Positions 8,327-17,502 are shown, counted from the first letter of the stretch. The stretch: 27,838 nt of DNA from Acholeplasmataceae bacterium UBA5769 (GCA_002418725.1 DIER01000006.1:1-27838), one strand, 5' to 3'. Numbers and translations: made by a program. The notes: a model not told the origin generated them from the sequence alone.

Positions 8327-9742
8327 ATGATTTTTTCATGGATTGCTGCAAATCCAGCAGGAGTAGCAGGTATTGTGACTGCGATTATTGTTGTTGTCTT
8401 TTCATTTTTAGTCTTTGTTGTTTCACGCATCAAAAAATGTCCTTCCGATAAGATTCTAGTCATCTATGGTAAGGTTGGTAATAATAACGATGGTACAAGT
8501 AAATCCGCGACATGTATTCATGGTGGAGCTAAATTTATTTATCCTTTCTTTCAAGCGTATCAATTTCTAGATTTAACACCGATTTCTATTCAAGTAGACT
8601 TAACCAATGCATTATCTCGCCAAAACATCCGTATTGACGTACCTTCCAGATTTACAGTGGGTATTTCAACAGAACATGGTGTGATGCAAAACGCTGCAGA
8701 ACGTTTACTTGGTTTAAAGATGGTTGAGATTCAAGAACTCGCAAAAGATATTATCTTTGGTCAATTGCGTCTCGTGATTGCAACCATGGATATTGAAGAA
8801 ATCAATACCGATAGAGACAAGTTCTTGGAAGCTGTTTCAGGCAACGTTGAAACTGAACTCAAGAAAATTGGTCTTCGCTTGATCAACGTTAACGTTACAG
8901 ACATCAACGATGAATCAGGTTATATTGAAGCGCTTGGTAAAGAAGCTGCTGCTAAAGCGATTAACGATGCAAAAAAATCAGTTGCTGAAAAAAATAGAGA
9001 TGGTTCGATTGGCGAAGCCAATGCTTTAAGAGATCAACGTATTCAAGTTGCACAAGCCAACGCTAAAGCTATCGAAGGTGAAAATACACAGTTAGGGTTT
9101 GTGTCTCAAAGTAACGCAACACGTCGTGAAATTGAAGCAGAATCACTAAGAATCGCGATGACTGCAGAAAAAATTGCTGCTGCAAAAGCATTAGAAGATG
9201 CGTATGTTGCAGAGCAAAACGCAGAATTAGCACGTGCTGCACGTGAAAAAGCAACACTCGAAGCCGATGTCATCATCAAGTCGGAAATTGAAAAACAAAG
9301 ACGTGTGATTGAAGCTGAGGCACTTGCTGAAGAAATTCGCCGTAAAGCACAAGGTGAAGCGGATGCGATTTATGCGAAACTTGAAGCGGAAGCACGCGGT
9401 AGTTTTGAAATTTTATCGAAACAAGCCGATGGTTTCAAAGAAATCGTTAAATCAGCAGGGGATAACCCAGATGCAGCGGTTAAATTATTGATTGCAGATA
9501 AGCTGGAAAAACTGGTTCAAATTCAAGTTGAAGCGATTAAGAATCTCAAATTTGATAAGATTACTGTTTGGGACGGCGGTTCTAAAGATGGTGCATCGTC
9601 TACCTCACAATTTGCATCCTCACTCTTTAAATCCATTCCACCCATGAAAGAACTTTTCGAAATGGCGGGTATGGAACTACCTAAATATTTAGGCACAGAA
9701 AAGGTTCAACCCAAAGAAGAACCAAAAGAAGAGAAGAAATAA
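8327..9742 (+). CDS. floT: Flotillin (SPFH/PHB domain scaffold protein)
   Basis: With ATG 8327 the product is 471 aa. It has an N-terminal membrane segment (about 8-30), an SPFH/band-7 domain (about 40-200; typical stretches QNIRIDVPSRFTVGIS and FLEAVSGNVETELKKIGLRL), then a long Ala/Glu-rich coiled-coil flotillin region (about 210-360) and a Pro/Glu/Lys-rich tail. Flotillins oligomerise at the inner face of the membrane and organise lipid microdomains. Start choice: an ATG at 8321 lies only one nt after the AAGGAG (8314-8319), whereas ATG 8327 stands at the usual 7 nt. The gene follows the NfeD-like gene in the same unit and ends in a strong hairpin. Length and layout match Bacillus YuaG/FloT. 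Confidence 0.93.
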   Translation: MIFSWIAANPAGVAGIVTAIIVVVFSFLVFVVSRIKKCPSDKILVIYGKVGNNNDGTSKSATCIHGGAKFIYPFFQAYQFLDLTPISIQVDLTNALSRQNIRIDVPSRFTVGISTEHGVMQNAAERLLGLKMVEIQELAKDIIFGQLRLVIATMDIEEINTDRDKFLEAVSGNVETELKKIGLRLINVNVTDINDESGYIEALGKEAAAKAINDAKKSVAEKNRDGSIGEANALRDQRIQVAQANAKAIEGENTQLGFVSQSNATRREIEAESLRIAMTAEKIAAAKALEDAYVAEQNAELARAAREKATLEADVIIKSEIEKQRRVIEAEALAEEIRRKAQGEADAIYAKLEAEARGSFEILSKQADGFKEIVKSAGDNPDAAVKLLIADKLEKLVQIQVEAIKNLKFDKITVWDGGSKDGASSTSQFASSLFKSIPPMKELFEMAGMELPKYLGTEKVQPKEEPKEEKK

Positions 9743-9747
9743 GCATG

Positions 9748-9777
9748 AATACCCCTGATTTAGGGGTATTTTTTTTA
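9748..9777 (+). terminator. Intrinsic terminator after the flotillin gene
   Basis: AATACCCCT (9748-9756) pairs with AGGGGTATT (9762-9770) around GATTT, followed by a run of T. Confidence 0.9.
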
Positions 9778-9846
9778 CGCTAATGTTTCGATTTTGACCA
9801 ATAAAAAAGGTATACTAAAGGTATGATAAGTAAGGAGGGTGATGAG

Positions 9847-12324
9847 ATGAAAAAAATCGTATCGATGTTTTATGGTTTGATGTTGACTTTAGTCATCTCT
9901 TTTTTGTTTTTATCACCCCAAACAGATCGACATCTGGAAATGATGATCAACGTTCAAACGGAAGAAGACGCTAGGCTGCTTGCAGAAATGCATGAAATAA
10001 ACCTGATTGAATTTTCGACATTTGGATTTGCACGTTACGAAGTAAAAGCATATAAAACCGATAGGCTTTTGCAAGAGGGATTCGACTTCAATGAAACGCT
10101 TACGCCCATGGCGAAATGGCCAACAACAACAGATCCCTTATTGAAAGACCAATATGCACTCGATTTGATGCATGTCAAGGAAGCATGGACATCCATTGAT
10201 ACAGCCAATGATGTCATCATTGCGATTGTTGATACGGGTATTGATACGGATCATGAGGAGTTTTCGGGGCGCATTTTGCAATCATCGTATAATTCAAGAA
10301 CCAAAGTGACTTCCACATCATCTTTATCACATATTGAAGACGATCATGGTCATGGCACCATGGTCGCTGGGATCATTGCAGCTAATAAAAATAACAGCAA
10401 AGGTATTGCTGGTATTGTTCAAGGTAGCATGCTTTTAATCATTAAAGCTAACAATGTGGATAATCCTTTGACTGAAGAAGATGAATCCAACACATTTCAA
10501 GAATCATCGATTGCTGAAGCCATACATTATGCACGTCAACAAGGTGCAGATGTTATCAATTTATCTTTAGGGTCTTCTGCAACCAATTCTGTTACGAAAG
10601 ATGCTGTTGATCAAGCACTTGCTGCAGGCTTAATTGTCATTGGAGCGAGTGGTAATGATGGCGATACCACCAAATATTACCCGGCATCTTATCCCGGTGT
10701 TTTATCGGTTGGGTCTGTGGATGCCCAATCAAATGTGTCCGTTTTTTCGAACAGAAATGATGCTATTGATGTGAGTGCACCCGGCTCACAAATCACTTCA
10801 ACCGCGATCAATAACAGTTATGCCACAGGGTCAGGCACATCGTTTGCTGCACCACAAGTCGCTGGCGTCGTTGCACTTATGATAAGTTATTTTCCTGATA
10901 TGGATAGTGCAGGCATCATAAATCAACTGTTGAGCACGGTGACAGATCGAGGAACCATCGGTTATGATACCTCGTATGGTTATGGTATTGTCAACGCTGC
11001 AAAAGCATTAGAGATCACTTATGTCATCGTGTCGTTTGAAACGTATGGCGGTACAGAAATTGCCCCCATAGAAGTTTTACCAGGGTATACATTTGAAGTC
11101 GCTCAACCTTCAAAAGTAGGTCATCAGTTTATCGGCTGGTATAGAGATAGTTTATTTACACAGAGTTTTACAGTTGGTGTGGATACAACACTTGTATCCA
11201 TTACCCTTCATGCGAAGTTTCAACCTCAAACATATCAAGTCTCTTTGGTTGTTCAGCAATCTCTTTATGATACGTTGACTGTACTTTATGGTGACATTCC
11301 TACATTAACCGATCCTGTTGCAGAAGAAGGCTATACCTTTGCAGGATGGTACAAAGACATCACCTTCAAAAACGAATATCTAAATACACCTATAACGGAA
11401 GATATCACTTTGTATGCTAAGTTTGAACCTAAAATATACACCATTCACTATTATGTCAATGGGTTACTTTATCAGAAGGATGATCTGCCTTATTTAACAG
11501 TTCCTGAGCCACCTACACCAACATCTATATTTCCGTTTATGGGTTGGTATTATGACACAACGTTTATTCAACCCTACGTCATCGAACCCATCACCACATC
11601 TTTTGTTTTATATGCAAGATTTAATGATGGCACCTATACCGTTACTTTTTACGACCACGATCTTACGACAGTCTTAGCCACGGAAAAAGTGTATTATGGT
11701 TTTTCAGCAACACCACCGGATGAACCGGTAAAGCCAAATTCACCATCATTTACATATGATTTTAGTGGCTGGAGTGAATCTTATCAAGATGTCACAAAAG
11801 ATTTAGTGATTTACCCTCTATATGAAAAAACGTATCTTAAAGAATCGATTAAACTTAATCCTGGTGTTGACACCGTCTCTGAATTTGATACATGGGTTGA
11901 TGCGGGAATCACATTGTTAGATTCGTTGTTACATGTGATAATTGAAATTGAAGAGTTACCCCCTTATGTCAAAGTGATATACCGCATTTTCGAAGGTGAT
12001 GAAGAAATTGATGTTCGCTATCGTATGGTATCCATTCATCAAACAGTTGAAGTTGTTACGATTACCCTTCTACCAGGTGTGACGACACTCGAACAAGGTC
12101 AAGGTTACCAAGATGCAGGTGCTATAACAAACGTTGGTGAGATCAATGTAATAAGTAATGTTGATACATCAAGTCCTGGTATATATCAGGTCATCTATAC
12201 GGTTCAACGAGGTGATGTTCTCATTCAAAGAACACGCTATGTCTATGTTCTTGATCAAGCATCCTTTCATCCACAGATCGCACTTTATGTTTATCCTCGC
12301 AAAGAAGGATGGTGGATCCAATGA
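9847..12324 (+). CDS. Secreted subtilisin-like serine protease with InlB-type and DUF5011-like repeats
   Basis: With ATG 9847 (8 nt after AAGGAGGG) the 825-aa product begins with a signal peptide: KK then a hydrophobic stretch to about residue 23. An ATG at 9823 lies upstream of that ribosome site. A peptidase S8 domain spans about 95-395 with D129 in AIVDTGIDTDH, H169 in HGHGTMVAG and S332 in GTSFAAPQVAG, so the triad is complete. Four Listeria-Bacteroides/InlB-type repeats follow (about 400-670; each has a GWY or GW core and ends in LYAKF or similar). The C-terminal part (about 675-815) holds two DUF5011-like Ig-fold units starting LNPGVDTVSE and LLPGVTTLEQ. There is no LPXTG or C-terminal membrane anchor. 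The stop overlaps the next start (ATGA), coupling it to a lipoprotein with the same modules. Confidence 0.92.
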   Translation: MKKIVSMFYGLMLTLVISFLFLSPQTDRHLEMMINVQTEEDARLLAEMHEINLIEFSTFGFARYEVKAYKTDRLLQEGFDFNETLTPMAKWPTTTDPLLKDQYALDLMHVKEAWTSIDTANDVIIAIVDTGIDTDHEEFSGRILQSSYNSRTKVTSTSSLSHIEDDHGHGTMVAGIIAANKNNSKGIAGIVQGSMLLIIKANNVDNPLTEEDESNTFQESSIAEAIHYARQQGADVINLSLGSSATNSVTKDAVDQALAAGLIVIGASGNDGDTTKYYPASYPGVLSVGSVDAQSNVSVFSNRNDAIDVSAPGSQITSTAINNSYATGSGTSFAAPQVAGVVALMISYFPDMDSAGIINQLLSTVTDRGTIGYDTSYGYGIVNAAKALEITYVIVSFETYGGTEIAPIEVLPGYTFEVAQPSKVGHQFIGWYRDSLFTQSFTVGVDTTLVSITLHAKFQPQTYQVSLVVQQSLYDTLTVLYGDIPTLTDPVAEEGYTFAGWYKDITFKNEYLNTPITEDITLYAKFEPKIYTIHYYVNGLLYQKDDLPYLTVPEPPTPTSIFPFMGWYYDTTFIQPYVIEPITTSFVLYARFNDGTYTVTFYDHDLTTVLATEKVYYGFSATPPDEPVKPNSPSFTYDFSGWSESYQDVTKDLVIYPLYEKTYLKESIKLNPGVDTVSEFDTWVDAGITLLDSLLHVIIEIEELPPYVKVIYRIFEGDEEIDVRYRMVSIHQTVEVVTITLLPGVTTLEQGQGYQDAGAITNVGEINVISNVDTSSPGIYQVIYTVQRGDVLIQRTRYVYVLDQASFHPQIALYVYPRKEGWWIQ

Positions 12325-12842
12325 AAAAGCTCATGTTCATGTTAATCATCAGTTTAATGGTTTTATTACATGCATGTACAGAAGTTTCCATGGAATACTT
12401 AAAAATAAAACTAGAACCGGGAATGGATACCATCGAGATGAATGATCCGTTTACCGATGCAGGTGCTACAGCATCTTATGGATTGAAAAAACTTGAGATA
12501 ACGGTCATTTATAACAACGTGGATCCATCAACCATTGGTGTTTACGAGATTGTTTATCAAACCACACATCGTGATTTGGTTCAAACCATTAAAAGAATCG
12601 TCACAGTTGTTGATGAGACACCACCTGTTGTCACGCTAAATCCTGGGATTGATACCATCACAACATCTGAAGCATGGGTTGATGCAGGCATCACCGCAAC
12701 CGATAACAGCTTAGACGATCTGATCATCAACGTTATTGGAGAAGTTCTGCCTGTTCAAGGTGTGTATACCATTCTTTACCAGGTTACAGATCCATCAGGT
12801 AATCAAACTTCAGTCACACGTTATGTGCATGTGATCGAATAA
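12321..12842 (+). CDS. DUF5011-domain lipoprotein coupled to the subtilase
   Basis: From ATG 12321 the product is 173 aa. It starts with a lipoprotein signal (MKKLMFMLIISLM then the lipobox LHAC, Cys at about residue 18), so it should be lipid-anchored on the outer face of the membrane. Two Ig-like units of the DUF5011 type follow: LEPGMDTIEMNDPFTDAGAT and LNPGIDTITTSEAWVDAGIT, the second ending in LYQVTDPSGNQTSVTRYVHV. The second unit closely matches the C-terminal unit of the upstream protease (LNPGVDTVSEFDTWVDAGIT). The start overlaps the protease stop by four nt (ATGA), implying translational coupling. A plausible inference is that it docks, anchors or protects the secreted protease at the cell surface. 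No catalytic motif is visible. Confidence 0.85.
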   Translation: MKKLMFMLIISLMVLLHACTEVSMEYLKIKLEPGMDTIEMNDPFTDAGATASYGLKKLEITVIYNNVDPSTIGVYEIVYQTTHRDLVQTIKRIVTVVDETPPVVTLNPGIDTITTSEAWVDAGITATDNSLDDLIINVIGEVLPVQGVYTILYQVTDPSGNQTSVTRYVHVIE

Positions 12843-12874
12843 AAAACGCTAAGTCATTTTAGCGTTTTATTTTT
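12843..12874. terminator. Bidirectional terminator between convergent genes
   Basis: AAAACGCTAA (12843-12852) pairs with TTAGCGTTTT (12859-12868), flanked by A on the left and T on the right. It can serve the lipoprotein gene (plus) and the AAA ATPase gene (minus), whose stop codon it touches. Confidence 0.85.
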
Positions 12875-13676
12875 CGTCATTCTCATAGAGATATTTAAAG
12901 AAAGACTCAGGATGCTGCATAAACTTTTTCAAAAGAGCAACTGATTCTATGTCTTCATAACTGGTTTTTTTCATACCTTCATTCGTGATTAAGAGAATCT
13001 CTGCATAAGGTATAGCCATTAAAATTGGTGAATGTGTGGAGATGATAAACTGATTGTGTTGCTTAACCCCTTTGTCAATCAATGCCAATAAAGCGAACTG
13101 ATTTTGAATGGATAATGGCGTTTCAGGTTCATCCAACAAATAGAGTTCATGATCATGGAGTCTAGATTTAAAAAAATCCAAGTAAGCTTCTCCATGAGAA
13201 GATGTCAATAAATCGTGTTGATAGAGTTCATTGATTTCGGTGATGGTCTTCATGTGAGGCATTTTCGCTAATGCCTTTGCAAAATCCGATTTATCCGCAT
13301 ACTCTTCATCAATCCGTTTAATTTCAAGATAACTGTCGTTTTTCTCTTGAACCAAATCGTGGATGTATGAGGTGAAATCTTCCGCACTAAAATAAAAACC
13401 TTTGGGTTTGTTAAGGTGATAGACACATTTAACATCTTTTTTGGCTTCTTCAATATGTCTTGTGAGTGCTTCAAACGGTCGGCGACGATGATTGATTTTA
13501 TATAGTCCAATGACAGCATGAATCAGTTCTAAGAACGTGGACTTCCCAGAACCGTTGTCGCCAACAATGAGCGTAACAGGAGAAGAAAATGAAAATTTAT
13601 GACCAAAAAATGGCAATTGATAAGGAAAGTAATCCTCTTCATTTTTCTTAAAATATACAGATTTAAGATGCATCAT
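12867..13676 (-). CDS. AAA family ATPase (AAA_21-like, ABC-type fold)
   Basis: Read from ATG 13676 the product is 269 aa. A longer in-frame start at 13700 is less likely, because AAAGGGGG lies between it and 13676. It has a Walker A GDNGSGKS near residue 40, a Walker B segment LYLLDEPETPLS (about 182-193) and a His-switch segment FIISTHSPIL, with little coiled coil between. This is the plan of small stand-alone predicted ATPases (COG3910/AAA_21), whose cellular role is generally unknown. It has no nuclease domain and no partner gene in the same direction, so nothing marks it as a defence gene. It is transcribed alone, divergent from the DUF2188 gene and convergent with the lipoprotein gene. 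Confidence 0.8.
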   Translation of the reverse strand: MMHLKSVYFKKNEEDYFPYQLPFFGHKFSFSSPVTLIVGDNGSGKSTFLELIHAVIGLYKINHRRRPFEALTRHIEEAKKDVKCVYHLNKPKGFYFSAEDFTSYIHDLVQEKNDSYLEIKRIDEEYADKSDFAKALAKMPHMKTITEINELYQHDLLTSSHGEAYLDFFKSRLHDHELYLLDEPETPLSIQNQFALLALIDKGVKQHNQFIISTHSPILMAIPYAEILLITNEGMKKTSYEDIESVALLKKFMQHPESFFKYLYENDEK

Positions 13677-13806
13677 AAGCGCCCCCTTTACTTTGAGCAT
13701 ATCATACTCGTGTTTTGATTAAAACAAGAAAAACAGTGTTTTTCATCGAAATTTTATAATTTATGTATTATAATGGAGTTAAAGAACAAAGAAGGGAGAT
13801 TTGCGC

Positions 13807-14274
13807 ATGTGTTTTTTTAGAAAGAGACGTGAACGTAAGAAAGTCCTCGCTGCAGAAATGGCTGCTAAAAAAGAACAAGAAGTTCAAAAAGCAGTAGTTG
13901 AAGAACCAAAGGTCAAAGAAAGTCAACCTGAAGTCGTTGTTGAAACGAAGGTCGAGATAAAACCAGAGGTTAAAGATGAGCCTAAAGTCGAAAAAGTTCA
14001 AGAAAAACCTTTAGAGGGAACAGAACAAAAATCTCAAGCCAAAACACCCAAGATCCCTAAATATCATGTTTCTCAAAACAAAGATGATGATTCCGAAAAC
14101 TTTAAAAAATGGCGTGTGAGAAAAGAAGGATCTACAAAGACCATTAAATTCTTCGATACACAAAAAGAAGCCATTGTATTTGCAGAACAACTTGCAGAAT
14201 CTGCAGGATCTTCTGTAGTCATTCATAAGGTCGATGGGTCTATTCGGAAACAAGATTATACAAAGAAAGAATAG
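13807..14274 (+). CDS. Charged protein with C-terminal DUF2188 domain
   Basis: ATG 13807 lies 8 nt after AAGGGAG and gives 155 aa; a TTG at 13801 is too close to the ribosome site. Residues about 5-12 are very basic. Residues about 20-90 are a low-complexity stretch dominated by K, E, V, P and Q, probably unstructured. Residues about 92-152 (KYHVSQN, KWRVRKEGSTKTIKFFDTQKEA and VVIHKVDGSIRKQDY) match the DUF2188 pattern, a small domain of unknown function common in Firmicutes and mollicutes. No signal peptide or membrane segment is seen. TATAAT boxes at 13755-13760 and 13769-13774 lie upstream, without convincing -35 boxes. Function is unknown; the Lys-rich N-terminus could contact nucleic acid, which is a guess. 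Confidence 0.82.
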   Translation: MCFFRKRRERKKVLAAEMAAKKEQEVQKAVVEEPKVKESQPEVVVETKVEIKPEVKDEPKVEKVQEKPLEGTEQKSQAKTPKIPKYHVSQNKDDDSENFKKWRVRKEGSTKTIKFFDTQKEAIVFAEQLAESAGSSVVIHKVDGSIRKQDYTKKE

Positions 14275-14300
14275 AAGCTAACATTTAGCTTCTTTTTTTT
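14273..14300 (+). terminator. Intrinsic terminator after the DUF2188 gene
   Basis: AGAAGCTAA (14273-14281) pairs with TTAGCTTCT (14285-14293) around CAT, followed by seven T. Confidence 0.9.
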
Positions 14301-14329
14301 AGTGAATACGCTTTACGTTATCCTCTTCG

Positions 14330-14358
14330 TTGTGAGGTTAAAAGATCTATGATACAAT
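14330..14358 (+). promoter_or_regulatory. Probable promoter of the AEC transporter/methyltransferase operon
   Basis: TTGTGA (14330-14335) and TACAAT (14353-14358) are 17 nt apart, located between the previous terminator and the AEC start. Both boxes are imperfect. Confidence 0.5.
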
Positions 14359-14390
14359 AAATGAGGAATCCATGAAAGAAGGACAACTTC

Positions 14391-15398
14391 ATGTTCGAAA
14401 CATTTATGTTTGCTGCGAATGCCATTTTGCCCATTGTTTTATTAATTGCATTGGGATATGGACTGAAACACATACGCTTTATTGACATTCACTTTGTGAA
14501 TATTTTAAATAAATATGTCTTTCGTGTAGGGTTACCTGCACTTCTTTTTTACAATGTCTATAACATTGAGAGTTTTGCGGAAATAAAGTTTGGTGTGATT
14601 ATTTATTCGGTTTTGATGATGCTTATTTTATTTGGAATCGGTATGCTTGTGATACCATGGACCACAAAAAAACCTGATCAAAAAGGTGTGATATTGCAGG
14701 TCATCGTGCGTTCAAACTTTGCCTTAATCGGTATTCCTTTAGCACAAACTCTTGGTGGTTTTGAAGCAATCGCTGTGGTTGCGCTTCTTTCAGCCTTCAC
14801 CATACCTTTGGCCAATGTGCTTTCGGTTGTTGCCTTGAATATGTATCAAACCAATGAACTAGGGGAAAAGATAAGCATCAAAAAAATGGTGCTCAACATT
14901 CTAACAAATCCTTTAATCCTAGGCGTATTCTCTGGTTTACTCGCACTCTTCATTCGAAGACTTTTAACACCTCAAGGTGGTGTTCCTGTTTTTACAATGA
15001 AAGAAGATATGCGTTTCTTATATGATGCAATTAGACTCATTAGTCAAACTGCATCCCCTATGGCTTTAATCGCTTTAGGAGGCCAATTTGAGCTATCTGT
15101 GGTTAAACCTTTGTTGAAACAAATCTTTATCGGTGTTTCCTGGAGAATTGTTATCGTACCATTTATATCTTTAGGTTTAGCTTATTATTTAGAAAAACAT
15201 ATCCCTGGGATGGAATATGCATATGCGGGTTTGATTGCTCTTTTTGGAACTCCGGTTGCTGTATCTTCGGCCATCATGGTTCATGAAATGGGTGGGGATG
15301 AAAAACTCGCTGGACAACTGGTGATATGGTCTTCTGTTTTCTCCATATTTACGTTGTTTGTTATGATTGTATTTTTTAGATCAGTGGGGGCCTTCTAA
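14391..15398 (+). CDS. AEC family transporter (auxin efflux carrier-like)
   Basis: The 335-aa product has about ten hydrophobic segments in two groups of five, separated by a loop at about residues 190-215, which is typical of the auxin efflux carrier (AEC) family. Family-like features include ILPIVLLIALGYGLKHIRF at the N-terminus, RVGLPALLFYNVYNI, RSNFALIGIPLAQTLGG and FGTPVAVSSAIMVHEMGGDEKLAGQLV near the C-terminus. Bacterial members export or exchange organic acids such as malate, but the substrate here is unknown. ATG 14391 is 7 nt after AAGGA. The stop TAA shares its last base with the ATG of the methyltransferase gene, so the two are translationally coupled. Confidence 0.9.
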   Translation: MFETFMFAANAILPIVLLIALGYGLKHIRFIDIHFVNILNKYVFRVGLPALLFYNVYNIESFAEIKFGVIIYSVLMMLILFGIGMLVIPWTTKKPDQKGVILQVIVRSNFALIGIPLAQTLGGFEAIAVVALLSAFTIPLANVLSVVALNMYQTNELGEKISIKKMVLNILTNPLILGVFSGLLALFIRRLLTPQGGVPVFTMKEDMRFLYDAIRLISQTASPMALIALGGQFELSVVKPLLKQIFIGVSWRIVIVPFISLGLAYYLEKHIPGMEYAYAGLIALFGTPVAVSSAIMVHEMGGDEKLAGQLVIWSSVFSIFTLFVMIVFFRSVGAF

Positions 15399-16078
15399 TG
15401 TATAAGCACTTCGTAGAACATTATAATGATATCTTTACGTTTGATGAATCTTTATTAGAAGCATTGAAAGGGTTTATCAAACCACAAGGAAAGGCCGTTG
15501 ATTTAGGTTGTGGAACTGGGCGATTGGTTTCACTTTTAGACGAGTTAGGTATGAAAAGTGTTGGTGTCGATCTAGACCTAGATATGATCAAAAAAGCACA
15601 AGAAGACTATCCGCATTTGTCTTTTATCCACGACAGCATGGTTGACTTTCTTGATACCCATGACACCTACGATTTGATCACCTGTTTTGGTAACACTATT
15701 GCGCATATTGATGAACCCTTGTTAAAACAATTGCTTATGCGAGCAAAGAAAGTCTTAAAGCCTCAAGGTTATCTACTCATTCAACTTTTAAACTATGAAA
15801 AGATACTGAAAGAAAAACCAAAAGAGTTGAAGAAAATAACTTTCAAAAATGGAACCTTCGAAAGATTTTATACATATCACGAAAAGTCCATCACATTTAC
15901 GACCAAACTTACAGTGGATAGCATACAAAGTACGGGATCTACAACCCTTTATCCCTATACAAAAACACAACTTGAAAACATACTCGAAGCGCTAGGCTTT
16001 CAGTTTAAGTTTGTTACAGATTTTAGAAGTAGTGCCTTAGATGAGCATGCCTTCCATCTTTCAATCATCATTCAATGA
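15398..16078 (+). CDS. Class I SAM-dependent methyltransferase
   Basis: The 226-aa soluble protein has a class I Rossmann methyltransferase core. Motif I is AVDLGCGTGRLVSLL (about 33-47), the acidic end of strand 2 is GVDLDLDM (about 58-65), and FIHDSMVDFL and DLITCFGNTIAHI cover motifs II-IV. The last 80 residues form a substrate-specific region seen in small-molecule methyltransferases. The target cannot be inferred. It overlaps the AEC transporter gene by one nt, so product methylation and transport may be linked, which is only a contextual inference. A GC-rich hairpin follows. Confidence 0.88.
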   Translation: MYKHFVEHYNDIFTFDESLLEALKGFIKPQGKAVDLGCGTGRLVSLLDELGMKSVGVDLDLDMIKKAQEDYPHLSFIHDSMVDFLDTHDTYDLITCFGNTIAHIDEPLLKQLLMRAKKVLKPQGYLLIQLLNYEKILKEKPKELKKITFKNGTFERFYTYHEKSITFTTKLTVDSIQSTGSTTLYPYTKTQLENILEALGFQFKFVTDFRSSALDEHAFHLSIIIQ

Positions 16079-16087
16079 CCACCATAG

Positions 16088-16114
16088 AGGTGCTCTAGCG
16101 GAGCGCCTTTTTTA
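16088..16114 (+). terminator. Intrinsic terminator after the methyltransferase gene
   Basis: AGGTGCTC (16088-16095) pairs with GAGCGCCT (16101-16108), with one G-T pair, around TAGCG, followed by six T. Confidence 0.88.
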
Positions 16115-16179
16115 TGCAAAACATTCGGATTTCAAACTATTTTATGATACTCTTTTATTGGATGAAAGGAAGTTATAAC

Positions 16180-17502
16180 ATGTCGCATTTAAAAAAAGAA
16201 ATAGGATTATTTAGTGGTATTTCAATTCTTGCAGGTATCATGATTGGTTCTGGTATCTTTGTGTTTGCCAGTCTGGTATTCGTCGAAGTAGGTTATGCAC
16301 CTGGTTTATCCATATTAGCTTGGTTAATTGGTGGTGTAATCACTTTGTTTTCTGGTTTAACCTACGCGGAGTTGGGAACAATGTTTCCTGAAACGGGTGG
16401 ATATTATGTTTACTTAAGAAAAGCCTACGGAAAAGGTGTTGCCTTCTTGAGTGGTGTGATGAATTTCTTCTTATCAAGTTCTGGTAGTATTGCCCTTCTC
16501 GCTCTTGTCTTTGTTGAGATTTTTTCTTATATGGTCCCCATGTCAACCGTCTTGATTAAGGTGATTGCTGCGCTGATCATCGTTGGGTTAACTGCCATTA
16601 ACATTTTAGGTGTGAAAATGGGAGCATGGGTTCAAAAGATTTTCTTTATCGCGAAACTTATCCCACTCATCGGCATCATCATTTTAGGTTTCTTCTTTGG
16701 TACAGAAACCTTAAATCTATCGTTTACCCCCTCAACACAAGTATCGTTTTTGCAGTTATTACCTATGATTGGTTTTGCTGTTGTGACTACGCTATGGGCG
16801 TATGAAGGTTGGACTAACTTAAATACCATTGCAGGTGAAATGAAGAATGTCAAAAAAGATCTTCCTCGTGCCCTCATGATGGCCATTGGCCTTGTAACAG
16901 TCGTCTACATTTTTTTCATCATTGCGCTATATCGTTTGATTCCATTTGCAACCTTGCTCAGTATCGATGGATCAGCAAATTTACCCGTGATGGCGATGAT
17001 GGACCGATTTGGACAAACCGGTATGCTTGTTATTTTTGTGAGTGTCATGGTTTCGATCTTTGGTGCACTTAATGGCAGTGTGATGGTTTTCCCAAGAGTT
17101 TATTATGCGATGTCCATCGATGGCACTTTCTTTAAATCGTTCCAAAAAGTTCATAAAACCTATGGGACTCCCGTTGTTGCCATGGTAGCCTCTGGTGCGA
17201 TGGCAATCGTTTTACTCCTTTTTAACATCAGAGAACTTTTGACATTTGTCGTTTTGGGTGGGTTGATCTTTAATACTTTAATCTTTATCTCTGTTTTCCT
17301 TTTTAGAAAGAGAGAGAAAGATATGGAAAGACCATATAAAGTTTTTGGATATCCCTATATACCCATCATTGCGATCTTAGGTCTCATGGGATTGTTTGTC
17401 GCAACCTTGATTCAAAGTTTTGTTCCTTCAATGATTGGACTTGGTGTTTTACTCGTCGCATTCATTGTCTATCAGTTCATCTTAAAGAAAAATAAAGCGT
17501 AG
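16180..17502 (+). CDS. APC superfamily amino acid permease
   Basis: From ATG 16180 (9 nt after AAAGGA) the product is 440 aa; an ATG at 16114 sits in the preceding terminator region. About twelve membrane segments are visible. The first begins GLFSGISILAGIMIGSGIFV, containing the GSGIF unwound-helix substrate motif of the APC fold. FPETGGYYVYLRKAYGKG and VTTLWAYEGWTNLNTIAGEM are also characteristic of the L-type/SteT-like amino acid transporter branch. It is expected to take up or exchange amino acids across the plasma membrane. Substrate preference is unresolved. The gene is monocistronic and convergent with clpB. Confidence 0.92.
   Translation: MSHLKKEIGLFSGISILAGIMIGSGIFVFASLVFVEVGYAPGLSILAWLIGGVITLFSGLTYAELGTMFPETGGYYVYLRKAYGKGVAFLSGVMNFFLSSSGSIALLALVFVEIFSYMVPMSTVLIKVIAALIIVGLTAINILGVKMGAWVQKIFFIAKLIPLIGIIILGFFFGTETLNLSFTPSTQVSFLQLLPMIGFAVVTTLWAYEGWTNLNTIAGEMKNVKKDLPRALMMAIGLVTVVYIFFIIALYRLIPFATLLSIDGSANLPVMAMMDRFGQTGMLVIFVSVMVSIFGALNGSVMVFPRVYYAMSIDGTFFKSFQKVHKTYGTPVVAMVASGAMAIVLLLFNIRELLTFVVLGGLIFNTLIFISVFLFRKREKDMERPYKVFGYPYIPIIAILGLMGLFVATLIQSFVPSMIGLGVLLVAFIVYQFILKKNKA

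Noticed and set aside
12158..12445. Alternative plus-strand frame across the protease/lipoprotein junction
   Set aside because: Both genes in the other frames have strong domain and signal evidence; this frame has none.
12867..13676. AAA ATPase as part of a defence system
   Set aside because: It stands alone among housekeeping genes, without a nuclease or partner gene in the same direction, and has backbone-like composition.
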